Source: Adiantum capillus-veneris
Lineage: Eukaryota; Streptophyta; Polypodiopsida; Polypodiales; Pteridaceae
Direction: 5' to 3'
Length of the DNA: 64,000 nt
Assembly (NCBI GenBank): GCA_014529385.2
Contig: CM043958.1
Location: 154,689,293 to 154,753,292 of the forward strand
Both the position numbers and the translations under genes were made by a program. How positions within the stretch are numbered: position 1 is the stretch's first letter; each line of letters starts with the position of its first letter. The notes beneath the pieces are model-generated. The model did not search any database. It saw nothing but the letters and a program-made list of their open reading frames with translations, and was not told the origin of the DNA. Shown here piece by piece: positions 59,050-64,000 of this stretch.

Positions 59050-62000
59050 AATGTAAACCATGACTCCTAAATCAATAAAGAGATAAATGGAATTGTTGCT
59101 TGTAGACGTGTTGGCTTCATCATCTTTGAATTCTTCATCTTCTATCTCATCATCATCATCATGGAAATCATCTTCCTCTCTAAGAATAGCAGTGGTGGGA
59201 CATGAATCATTGATCTCCCTCTCATTTGTCTCCTCCTCATCCAAAGTAGTAGGTGGGAGAGGGTCAAACATGGTCTCCACTTTATTAATGGAAAAAATGA
59301 TTCTTCCTCGAGGTGTTACTGGAACTTCGAACCAAAGTTTTGGTTGGTGGATTGATGGGATATAGATGACCTATTGAAGAGAAGTTCAAAGAGAGTGACA
59401 TTGGTATTATGTTACAAGAAAATAAAGGTAAAAATGATAATCACTCACCTACTCACAATTGTGTAGAAAAATTACCTCTCTATGTGATGCACACTAGAGT
59501 CCACCATGTAGATTCCATTCTCATGCCATCTAGACACATTTGCAAGCCACTTGCACTTGAAGATGAAGGTATAAAAGGTTTTAAAATCAACCTTTAGTAT
59601 CCTTTCAATAGTGCCATAGTACTTGGCTTCATCACCATTTATGTCAAAGTTTCCCCATGATGGCACAATCCCAGCGCTCGTCAATGTGCCATGTACAAAA
59701 ATTTTGACCCTTTGACCACATAGAGTTAAAGAAAAGACACTATAAAATACAAAAAAGTTATACAATCAATAGATAAAATCAAGAATAAACAATACAGTAT
59801 GGTGTATAAGTACTCTACCATTGGCACACAGCCTCATGCATACTCCCGTTCTTTGTTGTTGATGTTCTATTTGTGTGCCTTTTCTTCGGTCATTCTCTCG
59901 TGGATCCACTTGGCACTAATTAGATCTAGAAAACATGCAAGGTGTTGAGGAACCAAGGCTGCCCTCTTGCCTCCATGAGGCCTTTTCCATTGTCCACAAG
60001 TCCACCCACTTGGTCATAGCCTTTGCATTGAGGATGCAAAATTTGTTGACCACTCGGCGCAAATCCATATCCATGTCAAATACTTTTTCCTTTCCACTTG
60101 GCAAGTGTGAAGTCATCCTTGCATCCTCCTCATATGATTGCATGCGAGGGACAGAGGGATCAATAAAATCCAAATACTCTAAAATGTAAAAATTCCTCTT
60201 ATACGATCCATCTTTTGGCCATGCATGCCTCTCACTGGGTCCATATTTGCACAAAATCTTTTAAAGTTTTTAAAAAGATCTCTAAAAAGAACATCCATCG
60301 AGCATGCACTACTCCACATATATCTCCTCAACCACGTGAACGACCAGGAGGTGGACTTGACTAACAAGAACGGATGAAGAAATGCATCCTCAATGGCACA
60401 CATTGTTTCCACGGCAAGCGTTTGAGCAACATAGATGGCATCTACTTTAATTTTTTTGGAGCTTACAAATTTACCATTTAACACACAATAGTACACTAAG
60501 TGCATGTTGAGGATACATTGTATACAGAAAAGTTTAGTTGAATAGAGATATGGTGTATCTTAATAACTCCTTGAGTTTGAAAGTAGCTTCTCTCACTTTC
60601 TTGTCACCGCATGTACACAGACTCACGGGCAAAATAAACTACAATATCAAATGATTAGAACAAAATATGGTTTTATTCATACACAAAATTCAATATCTAA
60701 ACAAAATGAGGGAGATGATAGAAATTGAATGAAAGAATTACTTGTAGCATCTATTGCCAATTTTGAGACTTCAACCCATACAATTGAATGCTTTCACCTT
60801 TCTTTGCCTTTGTGAATCTCCCTTTAGTGACCTCGTGTATTATGTTGGTGTGCGAATAGATTCAATGGAACCCTTCACTTGATCAAGCTCATCTTTGGTT
60901 AGAATCCATGGGTCTTTAGGAAGCACAATATTTCCATTGGGTGTTTGACATGGAGATGTAGATGCAAGGAGACATTTCAAGGCCCTCAAATCCTCCCTCA
61001 TCCCTAAAGAGTCCCTTTTTCTGTAAGGTGGTCCCATAGGGTGTGAGCTACACTCTTGAATATGTGCATGGGGCCCGAGAGGTTTTGTATTTTTAAGTCC
61101 TTCCAATATGGAAGCCTTTAAAATATGGAGTACCTTGACATACCTTTTTGTGGAGTAGACCGGGATGGATGACTGATGTAGTGCTCTTCCCAAATGATTT
61201 CTCAATCTACCATTGTGCACTTTAAAGGTGTCTTCCCATTTGTTTGAGCCTTGTATTTTCTATGAATTTGGGGCAGGAAATGATGGGTGTTTGGATAGAT
61301 TACCTTGTGCAAGGAATTTGGATGCTTCGTCACCAATGATGGTCCACAAGTAGGACAAGCTCTGGCCCAATGTGGACAACCCTACACTCATATCGTTAGG
61401 AAAAATCTTGAAGCTTCAAATGGTAAAGAGTGATAATAATGAACACAATATGCAAGAAATATCTCTAAGGCCAAGATAGTCGTGCACTGTAGTCCACATA
61501 AGGATACCAGCCACAATGGCCTCTCTCCTTTTCTTTTGAAGTGAGGCATCAACAACGGAGATAGTGTTTCATAACTCCTCCAACTCTTCAATGAGTGGCT
61601 TGAGGTAGACATAATTTTTTTCCACTTTTTACTTCCCTGGCACAAGGAAAGAAAGAAGTATATTTCCCTTCTTTTTTGTCTCCCATGGTGGAATATTGTA
61701 GTTGATGATCACCAAGGGCCAAGTGCTTCATGATATAGACATGGTGACAAAAGGATTGATAGCATCACTTGTGCATCGAAGCCTCAAGTGCCAAAGCTCT
61801 ACTTGAAACTCTGGCCATGAGTCTCAATGATCCTCTATGCAGGTGAATTGATAGGAACACGAATCATTCCATCATTTGAGTGGTGGTTGGCATGCCAAGT
61901 AAGAATCTCCACCATAGACCTGCTTTTAAACATGTGCTAAATCAAAGGGATAAGTGGAAAAGGCCTCAATACCTTATGGGTTGGTGAACCTTGCTCACAC

Positions 62001-62925
62001 CGGTCTTGTACCATGATTCTCCACACATGAGATAGGAGGTGGCATGTGCATGTTCATTGCAGTAAAGTGTGCAATCATTGATGCATGCATGGATGTGCTC
62101 ATACTCCATGTGCCAAGTGCAATGACATATGACCTTGCCCGTTGATGATCTAAAGGCTTGTGATGACCTTTAGAAAGAATTTTTCATGTCAAACTATAAC
62201 AAAACTAATAATCAATCAAATGCTAGGGAGACCAAAGAAGACATTGCAGTTCACAAAAAGAGTAGTTACTAAAATTTACTTGAGGAGTTCATCTACATTG
62301 GCATTTCTTAAACCAAATTTTTCTTGCAAGCTAAGAACTTCCAATGCTGCTCAAAGGATCGAGTACTGTGCACCATCGTAAGAGGTGTTAAGCACTCGAT
62401 AGCAATCTATCCTTCATTTCTTGTACTCGTTTAGTGTATGTTCTACAATCCTCTTTGCAAATATTGGATTCATGTGTAAACAACTCATAAACCTTGTAGA
62501 ACATGTGTTCATCCTCAAACTCAAAGTTTCCATGAGAGGCGTATGGCGGAGCTTCCAAAGTAGAGCTAGTGCCACAATCATCATGTGCCATGTCTTCGCT
62601 CACCTGCTCTTGCCACTTCCTTTCAATCTTGCATGCCACATCACCACCACCAAACACAAAACAATGGGGATCATCCTCAAGAAAGGGGCCGGATGGTGCT
62701 CCCATCTACTCGAGCACTTTTTTGAGGGATCCTCTTGTTTTAAAAACCAAAGAAATCTTGTATGTCAGCCCCTCATTCTCCACATGTTCCAAGACAATGT
62801 GCCTCAAGCAAGTGATTTCCCCTTTGCACTTGGAGCAAGGGCAAGGAAGTTTGTCCTTGAGACATCGCTTGCATTTGAGTGAGTTTGAATGTCCACCATC
62901 ATCCCTATTTCCCTGTACACACATG
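59050..62925 (-). pseudogene. CACTA tnp2/TnpD-like transposase (copy B), decayed
   Basis: Right to left: Transpos_assoc-type CPCSKCKGEITCLRHIVLEH (about 62850) and a linker with MAHDDCGTSSTLE (62600). Next is the Cys-rich segment HACINDCTLYCNEH ... MCGESWYKT (about 62090-62010). The Transposase_21 core is in broken frames (LKSRS.. TWHANHHSNDG near 61880; LGPHAHIQECSSHPMGPPY near 61070). DUF4218 at about 60505-60250 (AIYVAQTLAVETMCAIEDAF). KFCILNAKAMTKWVDLWTME near 60030. DUF4216 at 59765-59472 (AKYYGTIERILKVDFKTF). The tail VIYIPSIHQPKLWFEVPVTP, then an acidic end with YLFIDL. Same domain order as copy A, but many stops and frameshifts. Element ends were not located. Confidence 0.85.
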
Positions 62926-63395
62926 AAAGGTACTTAGCTAAATTCAAGAATCTTCGAAAAAGAGATGAAAGAGATATAATATTTTTTATAAAAAATTTTA
63001 CTAAAGGTAATGTTGGTTAGAGAAAGGATTGGGAAAATCCTAGCCTTGCAACATCTGATAACTTTTACAACTTTACAAAAAAAAATCCAATGCGATAGAA
63101 AACGTGATAATATCCATGGTAAAATATAGCACTTTAAAAAAGAAACAAAACAAGGTATGCCACGTTTTTGGCATACCTTGCTCCTTTTATCTCCCTGCCA
63201 TTGCACCTACAAGCCAAAATAGCACCATCTCTCCCTCTCAAGCCCTCTCTCTCTCTCTCTCTCACTCACTCACACACACACACAAACTCTTTTTTCGAGG
63301 AGAATTCTCTATGGATTTCTTGGAGCCTCATTGCAACAAAGTAAGAAGCTATACCATCAAGGAAAGCTTGATCGCAAGGAGAAGAAATTAAGCGG
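62926..63395. other. Presumed 5' region of CACTA copy B
   Basis: An 11-bp perfect hairpin lies at 63151-63180: CAAGGTATGCC, 8-base loop, GGCATACCTTG. To the right is a CT-rich leader, (CT)n(CA)n at 63237-63285, and a small plus-strand ORF MDFLEPHCNKVRSYTIKESL ending near the donor-like GCGGTAAGT at 63393. This would mirror the divergent layout of copy A, but it is weak evidence. Confidence 0.35.
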
Positions 63396-63581
63396 TAAGT
63401 CCCCCCCCCCCCCCCCCCCGCTTTACCCTATTGTTTGAAATGCACACACACTCACACACAATAAAGAGTAGAAGTAAATCTCACCTCTTGCATTTTTTCT
63501 CTTTTTCTTGCAATCAATTTGTTTGTCCTCTTTGTGCTGTGATCTATTTTCCTGCTTTGCTTGCTTGTGATGCGTGATTAT

Positions 63582-63644
<63 letters not shown>

Positions 63645-64000
63645 GGAAATGAGAGGAAGGAAAAGATAAGTGTGTGATTAATATGACTAGCTGTATAGGA
63701 GATAATATGATTAGTGTAGGAGAAAGAAAAAGAATAGTGTGTAATTAATGTGTGTGTGAGAGAGATGAAAAGATTGATTGATTAATGTATATCTATGTTT
63801 AATTATGAGAGAGAGAGAGAGAGAGGGGAAAAGAATATTTGATTAGTGTATGTTTATGTTTTATTGAATGAATGAGAGCTAAGTTTGAAAATTGCTAAAT
63901 TAGGTAAAGAAGAAAATGATCGACATTTGGTTCTAGCACATTAGCAGAACAAGTTCTCCATGGGCCGATTAGGCAAAGTCAAAATAAAATGGCGGATGGG
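63396..64000. repeat. Low-complexity end of the window
   Basis: Poly-C (about 63398-63419), (GA)n (63583-63612) running into a G run (63613-63643), and (GA)n at 63806-63823. The sequence between is A/G-rich with repeated GATTAGTGTA / GTGTGTAATTAATGTG words. No gene supported. Confidence 0.75.

Overview
The window reads as nuclear DNA of a land plant with a large, repeat-packed genome. A fern is the best guess, but it is only an inference. It rests on a plastid rpoB copy whose C-terminus is unlike the seed-plant form as I remember it and which carries an unedited Ser codon where Leu is conserved, and on a Penelope-like fragment. No bacterial features were seen. One host protein gene looks intact: a class II LBD (LOB-domain) transcription factor at 40397-41649 (+) with one intron. 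Almost everything else is transposons, tandem repeats or organelle-derived DNA.

Region 0-19.5 kb: a copia gag relic (480-1061, -), then an old CACTA transposase relic (3211-7490, -) split by a small non-autonomous LTR element (3485-6317). A degenerate satellite-like array (7780-9248 and 17899-18480) is split by a CACTA element of 8,647 bp (9249-17895). Its ends are CACTAT...ATAGTG with a TGA target duplication. It carries a decayed tnp2 transposase on the minus strand and a second decayed gene on the plus strand, diverging from a centre that holds a 12-bp phased GCGGTAA array. The same phased array lies inside both ends.

Region 19.5-36.8 kb: a chromodomain-bearing Ty3/gypsy element (19585-36347) with matched LTRs and a near-perfect target duplication. 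Nested in it are a Penelope-like fragment (about 23600-24470), a 248-bp MITE with an 8-bp duplication (26456-26703), a complete copia element (27935-33428, -, duplication CCCCA) and a 1,328-bp element with TTAA duplications (33752-35079). A second copy of the host sequence at 36690-36830 acts as an empty-site control for the gypsy insertion.

Region 36.8-43.9 kb: a decayed L1-type LINE 3' end (37916-39600), a 111-bp foldback, the LBD gene, and AT-rich spacer.

Region 43.9-54.6 kb: a tandem array whose units each carry a (CT)n tract is interrupted between two (CT)n tracts by a block made of a mosaic plastid insertion (pieces of rpoB, trnL-UAA and 3'-rps12) and an almost full-length LINE of a different lineage (49046-53412).

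Region 54.6-64 kb: spacer, a 3-copy tandem repeat (57364-58060) and a second, independently decayed CACTA transposase (59050-62925, -).

The mobile elements do not act as a pathway with the host gene. The coherent story is layered insertion and decay. Several insertions can be undone on paper because the interrupted reading frame or repeat resumes exactly across the target duplication.
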